Shown: positions 10,131 through 19,094 of the stretch, in pieces
How positions within the stretch are numbered: the first letter of the stretch is position 1
How the letters are laid out: the number at the start of each line of letters is the position of its first letter
Assembly: GCF_030295765.1 (NCBI RefSeq)
Contig: NZ_AP027292.1
Span: 2,356,001 to 2,420,000, forward strand
Reading direction: 5' to 3'
Source: Neptuniibacter halophilus
GTDB taxonomy: Bacteria; Pseudomonadota; Gammaproteobacteria; Pseudomonadales; Balneatricaceae
DNA: 64,000 nt
Position numbers and translations under genes: made by a program
Notes under the pieces: model-generated
What the model saw: only the letters and a program-made list of their open reading frames with translations
Database searches by the model: none
Told to the model about the DNA's origin: nothing

Positions 10131-10147
10131 GCGATCGCTTACTTGCC
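10122..10147. repeat. Perfect 26-base palindrome over the iscU stop codon
   Basis: The sequence from 10122 to 10147 equals its own reverse complement, centred on GCGATCGC (10131-10138). The outer arms are GGCAAGTAA and TTACTTGCC. The TAA of iscU (10128-10130) is inside the left arm. As RNA it could fold to a stem of about 11 pairs. No T-tract follows, so it does not look like a terminator. It may set message stability or processing between iscU and iscA, or bind a dimeric protein. Confidence 0.85.
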
Positions 10148-10165
10148 GGGAGAAGGCAGGCGTTT

Positions 10166-10492
10166 ATGGCAATTACCATGACTCATGCGGCGGCGGATCA
10201 CGTCGCCCGCTATCTGGAAAAACGTGGCCATGGCGAAGGAATTCGTCTGGGTGTACGTACATCGGGCTGCTCTGGTATGGCTTATGTTCTTGAATTTGTT
10301 GATGAAGTTCAGGAAGAGGATGAGATCTTTACCGGGCCACAGGATGTTAAGATCATTATCGATCCGAAAAGCCTGCTTTATCTGGATGGTACAGAACTGG
10401 ATTTCGTCAAAGAGGGACTGAACGAAGGGTTTAAATTCAATAACCCGAATGTCTCCAGCGAATGCGGTTGTGGTGAAAGCTTTAACGTCTGA
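10166..10492 (+). CDS. iscA: A-type Fe-S carrier IscA
   Basis: IscA (108 aa) is an A-type carrier that delivers clusters, mainly to [4Fe-4S] proteins. The three invariant cysteines are present: Cys35 ([10 protein letters not shown]), and Cys100 and Cys102 ([10 protein letters not shown]). ATG 10166 fits [13 protein letters not shown] with upstream GGCAGG. Between iscU and iscA is an imperfect-free 26-base palindrome that may affect relative expression. The gene keeps its canonical place between iscU and hscB. Confidence 0.97.
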   Translation: MAITMTHAAADHVARYLEKRGHGEGIRLGVRTSGCSGMAYVLEFVDEVQEEDEIFTGPQDVKIIIDPKSLLYLDGTELDFVKEGLNEGFKFNNPNVSSECGCGESFNV

Positions 10493-10508
10493 TAGCTTCG
10501 GCAGATAG

Positions 10509-11036
10509 ATGGATATCAATAAGAACTATTTTGAGTTTATCGGTCTGCCGATCTCATTTCATATCGATCAGGCCGAGCTGTCTGATCGTTCCCGGGAGTT
10601 GCAGAAAACTTTGCACCCGGATCGTTATGCGCACCAGTCTGAGCGAGAGCAGCGTATCGCTGTTCAGTACATGGCTCATTTGAATGAAGGTGTTGCAACA
10701 CTGAAATCCCCGCTGCTGCGTGCTCAGTATCTGTTACAACTGCAGGGCATTGATACGACTGTAGAGTCGTCCACGCCGATCGATCCGATGTTTCTGATGC
10801 AGCAGATGGAGCTGCGTGAAGAGCTGGAGGAGATCCCGGAAAGCGATGATCCCTATGCGGCACTCGAAACGCTGCTTGAAGAGGTGAATGGCTTGCTTCG
10901 GCAGTTGCGGGAACAGTTTGCACAGACCTTTGAGGCAGCCGATCTGGATGCTGCCACCGCTGCTGTGCGTAAAATGCAATTTTTAGAAAAGCTTGTGCTC
11001 GAGATTGAACGTCTTGAAGATAAGCTGGATGGCTGA
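10509..11036 (+). CDS. hscB: HscB, J-domain co-chaperone for Fe-S assembly
   Basis: HscB (175 aa) delivers IscU to the Hsp70 HscA and stimulates its ATPase. The N-terminal J domain shows the HPD triad at residues 36-38 ([11 protein letters not shown]). The C-terminal three-helix IscU-binding domain carries the usual LLQLQGID and [17 protein letters not shown] sequences. It is slightly acidic and of normal length, and lies 8 bases upstream of hscA. Confidence 0.97.
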   Translation: MDINKNYFEFIGLPISFHIDQAELSDRSRELQKTLHPDRYAHQSEREQRIAVQYMAHLNEGVATLKSPLLRAQYLLQLQGIDTTVESSTPIDPMFLMQQMELREELEEIPESDDPYAALETLLEEVNGLLRQLREQFAQTFEAADLDAATAAVRKMQFLEKLVLEIERLEDKLDG

Positions 11037-11044
11037 CGCAAACT

Positions 11045-12922
11045 ATGGCGCTGTTACAGATAGCTGAACCGGGGCAGAGCCAGGCTCCGCACCAACATAA
11101 ACTGGCAGTAGGAATTGACCTGGGTACTACCAACTCACTGGTGGCATCGGTAAAAAGCGGTGAGGCGGTAACCTTGCCAGATCTGGACGGGGAGCATCTG
11201 TTACCTTCCGTCGTGCGCTACATGCCTTGTGGCTCCAGTCAGGTCGGTTACGAAGCCCGCAAACATGCCGCTGAAGACCCTTACAATACCATTATTTCCG
11301 TCAAGCGCCTGATGGGGCGCGGCGTTGAAGATGTTAAAAGTCTGGGCGATGAGGCGCCTTATCACTTCGAAAGCAGTGAGAGCGGCATGCCTTATATCAA
11401 AACGGCTGCGGGTCGAAAAAGCCCGGTCCAGGTGTCTGCTGATATTCTTGAATCATTGCTGCATCGGGCTGAAGAAGCGTTGGGTGGTGAACTGGTAGGG
11501 GCTGTTATTACGGTTCCGGCCTATTTCGATGATGCCCAGCGTCAGGCGACAAAGGATGCAGCCAAAATCGCCAATATTAAGGTTCTGCGCCTTTTAAATG
11601 AGCCGACGGCCGCTGCGGTCGCTTATGGTCTGGATCAGGGCAGAGAAGGTGTTATTGCTGTTTATGATCTGGGTGGTGGTACCTTCGATGTATCTATCCT
11701 GCGTCTGAATAAAGGTGTATTCGAAGTACTTTCTACTGGTGGTGACAGTGCACTGGGCGGTGATGATCTCGATCTGGCGCTGGCTACCTGGTTCGCAGAA
11801 CAGGTTGGTTTGTCCGATATTACAGGATCTGTATCCCGTTATCTGACCGAAAAAGCACGTGCAACCAAAGAGCTGTTAAGTGCTCAGGATCAGGTTGCTG
11901 TTGTGCTGGAGCTTGATTCCGGTTGTCACGAGCTGACCATTTCGCGTGAGCAGTTCGATGCGCTGGTGCTGCCACTGGTCAAGCGCACTATCCGTTCCTG
12001 TCGTCGCGCCCTGAAAGATGCGGGTGTGGAGGCAGATGAGGTGCTTGAGGTTGTCATGGTAGGCGGTTCTACGCGCGTCCCGCTGGTGCGGAATGAAGTA
12101 GAAGCGTTTTTTGGCCGCAAACCACATATTGATATCGACCCTGATCGTGTTGTTGCCGTCGGTGCAGCGATACAGGCGGATGTGCTGGCGGGTAATAAGC
12201 CTGACAGCGATATGCTGCTGCTGGATGTCATTCCTCTCTCATTGGGTCTGGAAACCATGGGTGGCCTGACCGAAAAAATCATTCATCGTAACACCTCTAT
12301 TCCGGTTGCCCGGGCGCAGGAGTTTACCACCTATCAGGATGGGCAGACTGCGATGGCGATCCATGTGGTTCAGGGGGAGCGTGAACTGGTTCAGGACTGT
12401 CGTTCCCTGGCGCGCTTTGTGCTCCGTGGAATTCCGCCGATGGCAGCAGGTGCTGCGAAAATCCGGGTCACCTTCCAGGTGGATGCGGATGGTCTGCTTG
12501 GGGTGCACGCAAAGGAACTGACCTCGGGAGTAGAAAGTAGTATTCAGGTTAAGCCATCGTACGGCCTTGAGGATTCCGAGATCGCAGAGATGCTGAAATC
12601 TTCTTACCTCAACGCCGCAGAAGATAAAGATGCTCGTCTGTTGCGGGAGCAGCAGGTTGAAGCGGATCGTTTGATCGTCTCACTGCAGGAGGCGTTAGCT
12701 GCAGATGGTGAATTGTTGCTCAGTGATGCGGAGCGAGAGAGCCTGCGCGCTGAGATTGATAAACTGGTTTCACTGCGACAGGGCAGTGATGCAGGCGCCA
12801 TAGAAGAGGGGATTAAAGTGCTCTCTAAGGCGTCTGATGATTACGCTGCAAAGCGGATGGATTTTAATATTCAGAAAGCGTTGCAGGGGCATAGTGTTGA
12901 AGAGCTGGGGGAGCGTGAGTAA
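11045..12922 (+). CDS. hscA: HscA, specialised Hsp70 for Fe-S cluster transfer
   Basis: HscA (625 aa) is the Hsp70-family ATPase that drives cluster release from IscU. The ATPase domain spans about residues 18-390 and includes [12 protein letters not shown] (phosphate 1), [31 protein letters not shown] and [14 protein letters not shown], plus [25 protein letters not shown] linker follows, then the substrate-binding domain and an acidic helical lid. The start ATG 11045 matches [17 protein letters not shown]. The stop overlaps the fdx start by one base (TAATG). Confidence 0.98.
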   Translation: MALLQIAEPGQSQAPHQHKLAVGIDLGTTNSLVASVKSGEAVTLPDLDGEHLLPSVVRYMPCGSSQVGYEARKHAAEDPYNTIISVKRLMGRGVEDVKSLGDEAPYHFESSESGMPYIKTAAGRKSPVQVSADILESLLHRAEEALGGELVGAVITVPAYFDDAQRQATKDAAKIANIKVLRLLNEPTAAAVAYGLDQGREGVIAVYDLGGGTFDVSILRLNKGVFEVLSTGGDSALGGDDLDLALATWFAEQVGLSDITGSVSRYLTEKARATKELLSAQDQVAVVLELDSGCHELTISREQFDALVLPLVKRTIRSCRRALKDAGVEADEVLEVVMVGGSTRVPLVRNEVEAFFGRKPHIDIDPDRVVAVGAAIQADVLAGNKPDSDMLLLDVIPLSLGLETMGGLTEKIIHRNTSIPVARAQEFTTYQDGQTAMAIHVVQGERELVQDCRSLARFVLRGIPPMAAGAAKIRVTFQVDADGLLGVHAKELTSGVESSIQVKPSYGLEDSEIAEMLKSSYLNAAEDKDARLLREQQVEADRLIVSLQEALAADGELLLSDAERESLRAEIDKLVSLRQGSDAGAIEEGIKVLSKASDDYAAKRMDFNIQKALQGHSVEELGERE

Positions 12923-13260
12923 TGCCGCAGATTATTTTTCTGCCACATGATGAGTTATGTCCTGAGGGCAAGGTGATTGAAGCTGAGCCTGGTGTGACTG
13001 TCTGCGATGCGGCACTGGCCAATGGTATTGATATTGAACATGCCTGCGAGAAATCCTGTGCCTGCACAACCTGTCACGTGATTGTGCGTGAAGGCTTTGA
13101 TTCCCTCGAGGAGTCGGATGAGCTGGAAGACGATATGCTGGATAAGGCCTGGGGCCTTGAGCCGGAGTCGCGCCTGAGTTGTCAGGCGGTTGTGGCTGAC
13201 GACGATCTGGTTGTAGAGATTCCGCGCTACACTATCAATCAGGTATCTGAGCGACACTAA
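12922..13260 (+). CDS. fdx: Isc-type [2Fe-2S] ferredoxin
   Basis: Fdx (112 aa) is an adrenodoxin-like ferredoxin that supplies electrons during cluster assembly. Ligand cysteines fall at the canonical positions 42, 48, 51 and 87 (HACEKSCACTTCHV and RLSCQAV); an extra Cys46 is also family-typical. An acidic surface (SLEESDELEDDMLDKAW) follows the binding loop. It is translationally coupled to hscA by a one-base overlap and sits 10 bases upstream of iscX. Confidence 0.98.
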   Translation: MPQIIFLPHDELCPEGKVIEAEPGVTVCDAALANGIDIEHACEKSCACTTCHVIVREGFDSLEESDELEDDMLDKAWGLEPESRLSCQAVVADDDLVVEIPRYTINQVSERH

Positions 13261-13270
13261 GGAGGCATTT

Positions 13271-13471
13271 ATGAGCCTGAAATGGGTTGATGTGCTGGAT
13301 ATTGCGATTGAGCTTTCGGAAAAATTCCCTGAGCAGGATCCAATGACCATCAGCTTTCCTGACCTTTACCAGAAAGTGATGGAGCTGGATGAGTTCGATG
13401 ACGATCCGGATCGCTGTGGTGAAAAGATCCTTGAAGGTATCCAGATGGCCTGGATCGAGGAGATGGATTAA
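13271..13471 (+). CDS. iscX: IscX, small acidic Isc accessory protein
   Basis: IscX (66 aa) is an acidic IscS-binding protein thought to act as iron-dependent modulator of cluster assembly. The sequence MSLKWVDVLDIAIELSEKFPE, the DPMTISFPDLY segment and the C-terminal AWIEEMD are typical. A good ribosome site (TAAGGAGGC) overlaps the fdx stop. It is the last gene of the operon and is followed by an intrinsic terminator at 13493. Confidence 0.97.
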   Translation: MSLKWVDVLDIAIELSEKFPEQDPMTISFPDLYQKVMELDEFDDDPDRCGEKILEGIQMAWIEEMD

Positions 13472-13492
13472 ACCCCTCTTTCAAGGCAAATA

Positions 13493-13513
13493 AACCCGGC
13501 ACTGCCGGGTTTT
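13493..13513 (+). terminator. isc operon terminator
   Basis: ACCCGGC, loop ACT, GCCGGGT, then TTTTGTTGTTT. It closes iscRSUA-hscBA-fdx-iscX. Confidence 0.85.
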
Positions 13514-13554
13514 GTTGTTTAAACGACCTACTGTTTTCTGTCATCACTCTGGCG

Positions 13555-13560
13555 TATAAT
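13555..13560 (+). promoter_or_regulatory. Probable ndk promoter -10
   Basis: A perfect TATAAT lies 132 bases before the ndk start. A candidate -35, TGTTTT at 13532-13537, is 17 bases upstream but matches poorly. The long leader (13567-13692) ends in an AT-rich stretch with the ribosome site TTGGAGC. Confidence 0.5.
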
Positions 13561-13692
13561 TGCGCGCTTGATTTCAGGAGCTATCCGAAAGCCTAATTGC
13601 AGATCCCGGTATCCCGTGTGGGGCGCTGAGTTTAAGTGGATCTGAGAGGTTTTCAGATAACTCTTTTTTTAATTTATTTTGGAGCTTAGAAA

Positions 13693-14100
13693 ATGGCCCT
13701 TGAACGTACGTTCTCCATCATTAAACCCGATGCAGTTGCTAAAAACGTTATTGGTAAAATCGTTTCTCGTTTTGAATCCAACGGTCTGAAAATCGTTGAG
13801 ATGCAGATGAAGCAGCTGACTCAGGCAGAAGCTGAAGGTTTCTACGCTGAGCACAAAGAGCGTCCATTCTTTGGTGATCTGGTTAAATTCATGACGTCTG
13901 GCCCTGTTGTTGTACAGGTACTGGAAGGTGAAAACGCAATCGCGCTGAACCGTGAACTGATGGGTGCGACTAACCCACAGGAAGCGGCTGAAGGCACTAT
14001 CCGTCGTGATTTCGCAGAGTCTATCGATGCGAACGCTGTTCACGGTTCGGATTCCCCTGCTTCTGCTGAGCGCGAAATCGCTTACTTCTTCGGTAACTAA
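13693..14100 (+). CDS. ndk: Nucleoside diphosphate kinase
   Basis: Ndk (135 aa) balances NTP pools by phosphate transfer through a phospho-histidine. The N-terminus [18 protein letters not shown] and the catalytic His117 in [20 protein letters not shown] are intact. The protein stops at FFGN, so the C-terminal tail found in E. coli (about eight residues) is missing; this is a tail-length difference and not a truncation of the core. The ribosome site TTTGGAGC precedes ATG 13693. Codon use suggests high expression. Confidence 0.97.
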   Translation: MALERTFSIIKPDAVAKNVIGKIVSRFESNGLKIVEMQMKQLTQAEAEGFYAEHKERPFFGDLVKFMTSGPVVVQVLEGENAIALNRELMGATNPQEAAEGTIRRDFAESIDANAVHGSDSPASAEREIAYFFGN

Positions 14101-14112
14101 TTACCGTCCAGG

Positions 14113-14142
14113 CCGCCGGTAACCTAAACTGGTTACTGGTGG
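14113..14142 (+). other. 12-pair intergenic RNA hairpin between ndk and rlmN
   Basis: CCGCCGGTAACC (14113-14124), loop TAAACT, GGTTACTGGTGG (14131-14142) pair fully in RNA with two G-U wobbles. There is no T-tract after it, so a role in 3' end protection or partial termination is inferred. Confidence 0.6.
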
Positions 14143-14179
14143 TCTACTGATTGACCCAAGTTTTGAGTACCCGTCATCC

Positions 14180-15316
14180 ATGACTGAATCCGTTAAAAAA
14201 GTAAATTTGCTGGGCCTGTCGCCGGCTAAAATGGCCGCTTTCTTTGAAGAGATTGGCGAGAAGAAATTTCGCGCAACTCAGGTGCTGAAATGGATTCATC
14301 AGCTGGGTGCAACCAGCTTTGATGAGATGACAAACATCAGCAAAGGCCTGCGTCAGAAACTCGCTGAAGTGGCGGAGATTCGTGAGCCGGAAGTCCTGCT
14401 TGAAAAAACATCCAAAGATGGCACCCGTAAATGGGTGATGCGTACAGAGAGTGGATCGAGTGTTGAAGCCGTATTGATTCCCGACGGGGATCGCAAAACA
14501 CTCTGTGTCTCTTCTCAGGTGGGCTGCTCGCTTGATTGCAGTTTCTGTTCAACCGGCAAGCAGGGTTTTAACAGTAACCTGACGACCGCTGAAATTATTG
14601 GTCAGTTACGGATCGCTATCCGCTCCTATGGTGATTACAACACGACTTCACAGCGTGTGGTAACCAATGTCGTGCTCATGGGTATGGGCGAGCCACTGAT
14701 GAACTTCGACAATGTGGTCGACGCGATTACCCTGATGATGGAAGATAACGCTTATTGTCTTTCCAAGCGCCGTGTCACGCTGTCTACTGCAGGGGTTGTG
14801 CCTGCGATCGACAAGCTGCGTGAGGTCACTGATGTGTCTCTGGCGATCTCGCTGCATGCACCGAATGATGACCTGCGCGATATCCTGGTGCCGATTAACC
14901 GCCGTTATCCAATTAAAGAGCTGGTTGCAGCCTGTAACCGCTACCTCGATAATCTGAACGATAAGCGGGTTATCACTGTCGAGTACACCCTGATTAATGG
15001 GGTTAACGACAAGCCTGAACATGCGAAAGAGCTGGTGAAGATTCTGCGGAAGATGCCTTCCAAGCTGAACCTTATTCCGTTCAACCCGTTTCCTAATTCC
15101 GGATATGAGCGGCCGTCAGAAGAAAGAATTCTGGCGTTTAAAGAAATTATCGTTCATGGTGGCATTGTGACTACTGTCCGGCGCACCCGGGGCGATGAAA
15201 TTGACGCAGCCTGTGGCCAGTTGGTCGGACAGGTGGCGGACCGGACACGACGTAGCCAAAAATATATCCCTGTTGCCCAGGCAGAGCCGCAGCAGGAGTC
15301 GCAAACAACGCATTAA
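14180..15316 (+). CDS. rlmN: Dual-specificity 23S rRNA/tRNA adenine-C2 methyltransferase RlmN
   Basis: RlmN (378 aa) is a radical-SAM enzyme making m2A2503 in 23S rRNA and m2A37 in some tRNAs. The radical-SAM cluster motif is Cys116, Cys120 and Cys123 ([16 protein letters not shown]). [17 protein letters not shown] and [12 protein letters not shown] are family signatures. A later catalytic Cys is in [10 protein letters not shown] near residue 351. The first residues vary among species; ATG 14180 gives [14 protein letters not shown]. It leads into pilF (12 bases downstream), as in Pseudomonas and Enterobacteria. Confidence 0.98.
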   Translation: MTESVKKVNLLGLSPAKMAAFFEEIGEKKFRATQVLKWIHQLGATSFDEMTNISKGLRQKLAEVAEIREPEVLLEKTSKDGTRKWVMRTESGSSVEAVLIPDGDRKTLCVSSQVGCSLDCSFCSTGKQGFNSNLTTAEIIGQLRIAIRSYGDYNTTSQRVVTNVVLMGMGEPLMNFDNVVDAITLMMEDNAYCLSKRRVTLSTAGVVPAIDKLREVTDVSLAISLHAPNDDLRDILVPINRRYPIKELVAACNRYLDNLNDKRVITVEYTLINGVNDKPEHAKELVKILRKMPSKLNLIPFNPFPNSGYERPSEERILAFKEIIVHGGIVTTVRRTRGDEIDAACGQLVGQVADRTRRSQKYIPVAQAEPQQESQTTH

Positions 15317-15328
15317 GAGGGATTAAGC

Positions 15329-16096
15329 GTGAGAGGAATCAAACTGGTACTTACTTTGTCACTGGTGCTGGTCGTTGCAGGGTGTGCAACAAAAGGTTCC
15401 TCCAGCGTAGGGGATAAAACCCCCGCCTTCGAAGCGTACTCCCGTTTGGGGTTTGAGTATCTCCAGACCGGTGATACCAGTAATGCCAAGACCTCCTTTC
15501 AGCGTGCTATTGAGCTCAACAGCGATTACGCAGAACCGCACAATGGTCTGGCACTGGCATTCCAGTTAGAAGGGGATGATCAACTGGCCGAGCAGTATTA
15601 CCGCAAGGCCACGGCTCTGGCACCAGACTCCGCTATGATGCATAACAACTTCGGTGCGTTCCTGTTTGCGAACAAACGCTATGCTGAGGCTTGTCAGGAA
15701 CTGGCCCGGGCGACCGAAGATCCTTTCTATAACCGGCGTTCCCAGGCGTTTGAAAACTTAGGCCGTTGTTACCGTCTGCTGAACCGGAATGATGCCGCGA
15801 AACATGCGTTTCAGCGCTCGCTTCAGGTGACAGGGAACCGGCCTGTCGCACTGGTTGAACTTTCCGAACTCTATCTTCTCGAATCGAATTACCCGGAAGC
15901 TGAAAAATACTTTGATCGCTTCCTTGTCATGGTAGAGAATCGACGTATAGAACATTACGCAAAAAGCCTGTGGGTCGGAATCCGGCTCGCGCGTCACAGC
16001 GGTAACACTAACCGCTCCGCAGCTTATGCCCTGATACTGAAAAATCTATATCCTGAGTCTGATGAATACCGGGAATATGAGGAGTCCGCTCGTTGA
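15329..16096 (+). CDS. pilF: PilF/PilW, TPR lipoprotein pilotin for type IV pili
   Basis: A 255-residue lipoprotein with TPR repeats, the pilotin that helps assemble the PilQ secretin in the outer membrane. The signal peptide has lipobox VAGC with Cys19 as lipidation site. TPR-like units are seen from about residue 35 to 240 (for example AYSRLGFEYLQTGDTSNAKTSFQRAIEL). The start is GTG 15329, preceded by AAGAGGGA. The stop overlaps the rodZ start by four bases. Other type IV pilus genes are not in this window. Confidence 0.92.
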   Translation: MRGIKLVLTLSLVLVVAGCATKGSSSVGDKTPAFEAYSRLGFEYLQTGDTSNAKTSFQRAIELNSDYAEPHNGLALAFQLEGDDQLAEQYYRKATALAPDSAMMHNNFGAFLFANKRYAEACQELARATEDPFYNRRSQAFENLGRCYRLLNRNDAAKHAFQRSLQVTGNRPVALVELSELYLLESNYPEAEKYFDRFLVMVENRRIEHYAKSLWVGIRLARHSGNTNRSAAYALILKNLYPESDEYREYEESAR

Positions 16097-17106
16097 GTAC
16101 AGAAGAACAAGAATGTCAGCCTGAACTGCTGGCCGAGGAGTGGGGTGCACGCCTGACAACTGCACGAGAAAGTCTTTCCATCAGCATAGAGCAAGCCTCC
16201 GCTGATCTTAATCTGCCAGTCGATTACCTGCGTAAACTTGAACGCGGTGAACTCAAGGGTCTGCCAAGTATGGTATTTGCCCGGGGTTACATCCGTTCCT
16301 ATGCCAAGTTATTACACCTGAACGACAGTGAACTGGTCTGCGAGTACGAGCGGATTCATGGAGAAACCGGTAAAGGTCAGATTCGTCCGGTCAGCCGTGT
16401 GCGTCAGCAGGTGCGTATGGGTGATCCGGTGATGAAACTGTTTAGCTGGATCTTCTTTCTGGCGATTATCGGGGTGTCTGTATGGTGGTGGCAGACTCAG
16501 TATGGGGGTGATCTGTCATTGGGCGATGCCGAACAGTCAGCGCCCGAAGGGGCTGATCAGCCTTCGCAAACAACCGCCCCCGGTGTCGTAGAGATGGAAG
16601 ATGGCAGTGCTCAACTGGTGCTGCCAAAGCTGGATGATACGCCGGCGGACAGTGCTCCGGCAGAGGCGGGAGCGGAGAAGCCGGAGAGCGCGGAAGAGCC
16701 GGAATATCTGTCGGATGATGAGATACAAAAATTGCAGCAGGCCATTGATAGCAATGCCGGCTCTGATTCTGCAGCCGCAGTGGAAGAAACGGCGGCCGCT
16801 CAGGATATCGCGCCTGCAGCAACGGAGCAGGCTGCGAGCCCGTCCGTTGCCGATGGCGAGGTGAGTGTAACGGCTGATTTTATTGCTGAATGCTGGGTAT
16901 CGATCAAAGATGCGAACGGCAAAACACTCTTTAACAATCTTCGAGGTAAAGGACAGAGCCTCAGTGTTACCGGGCAGGGGCCATTGAATGTGCTGATCGG
17001 GGCTGCTGATGCTGTTGGTCGGTTCAGTTATAACGGCTCAGAGCTTGATCTGTCTGAGCATAGCCGTAAGAATATCGTCCGCATTAGTTTGCCCATCGCA
17101 GAATAA
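16093..17106 (+). CDS. rodZ: RodZ, cytoskeletal cell-shape protein
   Basis: RodZ (337 aa) links MreB filaments to the elongation machinery. An N-terminal Xre-like helix-turn-helix domain covers about residues 16-90 (LTTARESLSISIEQASADLNLPVDYLRKLERGEL, shown here by its ends). One membrane helix lies at about 114-133 (MKLFSWIFFLAIIGVSVWWW). An Ala/Glu/Pro-rich periplasmic linker (about 140-255) precedes the C-terminal DUF4115 beta domain (about 257-337). The start is TTG 16093, overlapping the pilF stop (TTGA). hisS follows after only 26 bases, whereas most relatives have ispG between rodZ and hisS. Confidence 0.95.
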   Translation: MSTEEQECQPELLAEEWGARLTTARESLSISIEQASADLNLPVDYLRKLERGELKGLPSMVFARGYIRSYAKLLHLNDSELVCEYERIHGETGKGQIRPVSRVRQQVRMGDPVMKLFSWIFFLAIIGVSVWWWQTQYGGDLSLGDAEQSAPEGADQPSQTTAPGVVEMEDGSAQLVLPKLDDTPADSAPAEAGAEKPESAEEPEYLSDDEIQKLQQAIDSNAGSDSAAAVEETAAAQDIAPAATEQAASPSVADGEVSVTADFIAECWVSIKDANGKTLFNNLRGKGQSLSVTGQGPLNVLIGAADAVGRFSYNGSELDLSEHSRKNIVRISLPIAE

Positions 17107-17132
17107 TTTTTTGATTTTTTAAGGTTGCAGTT

Positions 17133-18404
17133 TTGGCCAAGATAAAAGCCATTCGCGGGATGAATGACATCCTGCCTGAACAGACGCCGGTCTGGCAGTA
17201 TCTGGAAAACACCGTTAAAGATGTACTGTCGGTCTACGGTTACAGTGAAATCCGTATGCCGGTTGTAGAGCAAACCAATCTGTTTAAACGCTCTATCGGG
17301 GAAGTAACCGATATTGTTGAAAAAGAGATGTACACCTTTGAGGATCGTAATGGTGAGAGCCTCACCCTGCGACCTGAAGGGACAGCAAGCTGCGTCAGGG
17401 CGGCAGAAGAGCATGGTCTGCTGTTTAATCAGATGCAGCGGTTCTGGTATCAGGGGCCGATGTTCCGCTATGAACGCCCGCAAAAAGGCCGTTATCGTCA
17501 GTTTCACCAGATTGGTGTAGAAACCTTTGGTATGGCCAACGCGGATATTGATGCAGAGGTTATCCTGCTCAGTGCGCGCCTCTGGAAGCGTCTGGGTTTG
17601 CTCGATTCCGTTACCCTTCAGCTTAACTCTCTGGGCAGCAATGAAGCCCGCGCTGAATATAAAGCGGCTCTGGTTGAGTATCTTGAGCAGCGCAAAGATC
17701 AGTTGGATGAAGACAGTCAGCGCCGTCTGGAAACCAACCCTTTGCGTATTCTTGATAGCAAAGACGAAAAAACACAGTCTTTGTTGGATGGTGCGCCGGT
17801 TCTCAGCGACTATCTTGATGAGGAATCCCGTGAGCATTTCGCTGAACTGACCGCAACACTGGATGCAGCGGGTCTCAGCTATGAGATCAACCCTCGTCTG
17901 GTGCGTGGCCTCGATTATTACTGCAAAACCGTTTTTGAGTGGGTGACTGATAAGCTGGGTGCTCAGGGAACCGTCTGTGCCGGTGGTCGTTATGATGGCC
18001 TGGTGAAACAGTTGGGCGGACGACCAACCCCGGCTGTGGGTTTCGCTATGGGTGTAGAGCGCCTGATTCTGATGCTGGAAACCCTGAACCTGATCCCTGA
18101 AGCAGTGCGTCAGCCTTTTGATGTTTATCTGGCGGCTGATCAAAAAGGTATTCAGTCGAAACTGGTGCTGTTTGCCGATCAGCTACGTGACCGTTTTCCG
18201 GGATTGAGAGTACGTATTCACTGCGGTGGCCTGAAAAATATCAGCCAGAAAGCACAGCAAACCGGCGCCCCGGTTGTTCTGTTGATGAAAGAGGACGATA
18301 ATCAGTCGCTTTGTGGCTCATTGTGGTATCAGGGTGAGCCTGCGTTTGATCTCGAAATTGCACAGATTGAGGAGAAAATCGCCTCAGTCTGGCAGGCAAA
18401 GTAA
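17133..18404 (+). CDS. hisS: Histidyl-tRNA synthetase
   Basis: HisRS (423 aa), class II. The N-terminus [19 protein letters not shown], motif 2 ([20 protein letters not shown]), the histidine-binding [13 protein letters not shown] and motif 3 ([11 protein letters not shown]) are present, followed by the anticodon-binding domain. The start codon is TTG at 17133 with AAGG nine bases before it, so translation initiation may be modest. The gene is followed by yfgM and bamB as in other gammaproteobacteria. HisZ at 3543 is its inactive paralogue. Confidence 0.98.
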   Translation: MAKIKAIRGMNDILPEQTPVWQYLENTVKDVLSVYGYSEIRMPVVEQTNLFKRSIGEVTDIVEKEMYTFEDRNGESLTLRPEGTASCVRAAEEHGLLFNQMQRFWYQGPMFRYERPQKGRYRQFHQIGVETFGMANADIDAEVILLSARLWKRLGLLDSVTLQLNSLGSNEARAEYKAALVEYLEQRKDQLDEDSQRRLETNPLRILDSKDEKTQSLLDGAPVLSDYLDEESREHFAELTATLDAAGLSYEINPRLVRGLDYYCKTVFEWVTDKLGAQGTVCAGGRYDGLVKQLGGRPTPAVGFAMGVERLILMLETLNLIPEAVRQPFDVYLAADQKGIQSKLVLFADQLRDRFPGLRVRIHCGGLKNISQKAQQTGAPVVLLMKEDDNQSLCGSLWYQGEPAFDLEIAQIEEKIASVWQAK

Positions 18405-18437
18405 CGTATTTAGGTCTATTGGGTACAGGAGATTAAG

Positions 18438-19094
18438 GTGGCAGAACTACGCACCGATGAAGAACAGGTTCAGGCACTGAAGTCTTGGTGGAAAGAAAAC
18501 GGCAAATCGCTGCTTCTGGGTGTTGCTGTTGCACTGGCCGCAGTACTGGGCTGGAAAGGCTGGCAGGATCAGCAGGCTGCGAAAGCACAGAATGCATCGA
18601 TTCTCTATCAGAATCTGCTTGATGCTGTGGTTGGCGCTATCGGTCCTAAGCAGGATGAGGCGCAATTTGCCACCGCAAACCACCTGAGTGAACAGCTTAA
18701 AGATGAGTATGAAGGCAGCAGTTACGCGAGCTATGCGGCACTGATTATGGCCCGCGTTGCTGTTGACCAGAATGAACTCGCCAAAGCGCGACAGGAGCTG
18801 GACTGGGTGCTGGCAAATCAGCCAAATGAGTCCATCTTCATCCTGGCCTCTTTGCGTAAGGCGCGGATTCTTGCTGCCGAAGGTGATGTTGATCAGGCAC
18901 TGACGCTGGTGAATCAGGTACCGGTTGGTGGCTACAAGAGCAGTATTGAAGAGTTGAAGGGAGACTTGTACCTGGCGCAGGGTGATCAGGAGCGCGCGCG
19001 CAGTGCTTATCAGGCAGCGGTCGATGCGGCTCAGGCAAACACTCGCCCGGTACTTGAAATGAAACTGAATGATCTGGCGGCAGAGGACAGCTAA
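18438..19094 (+). CDS. yfgM: YfgM-like ancillary SecYEG translocon/periplasmic chaperone protein
   Basis: A 218-residue YfgM/DUF2133 family protein. In E. coli it is bound to SecYEG and the chaperone PpiD. One N-terminal membrane helix (about residues 23-40, KSLLLGVAVALAAVLGWKG) is followed by a TPR-like periplasmic domain rich in Ala/Gln. Start is GTG 18438 preceded by AGGAGATTAAG. It abuts bamB directly: the stop at 19094 is next to ATG 19095. Function is taken from the family. Confidence 0.92.
   Translation: MAELRTDEEQVQALKSWWKENGKSLLLGVAVALAAVLGWKGWQDQQAAKAQNASILYQNLLDAVVGAIGPKQDEAQFATANHLSEQLKDEYEGSSYASYAALIMARVAVDQNELAKARQELDWVLANQPNESIFILASLRKARILAAEGDVDQALTLVNQVPVGGYKSSIEELKGDLYLAQGDQERARSAYQAAVDAAQANTRPVLEMKLNDLAAEDS

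Noticed and set aside
17028..18143. A 371-codon open frame opposite hisS
   Set aside because: It crosses the rodZ-hisS junction and lacks any motif; hisS motifs are complete on the plus strand.
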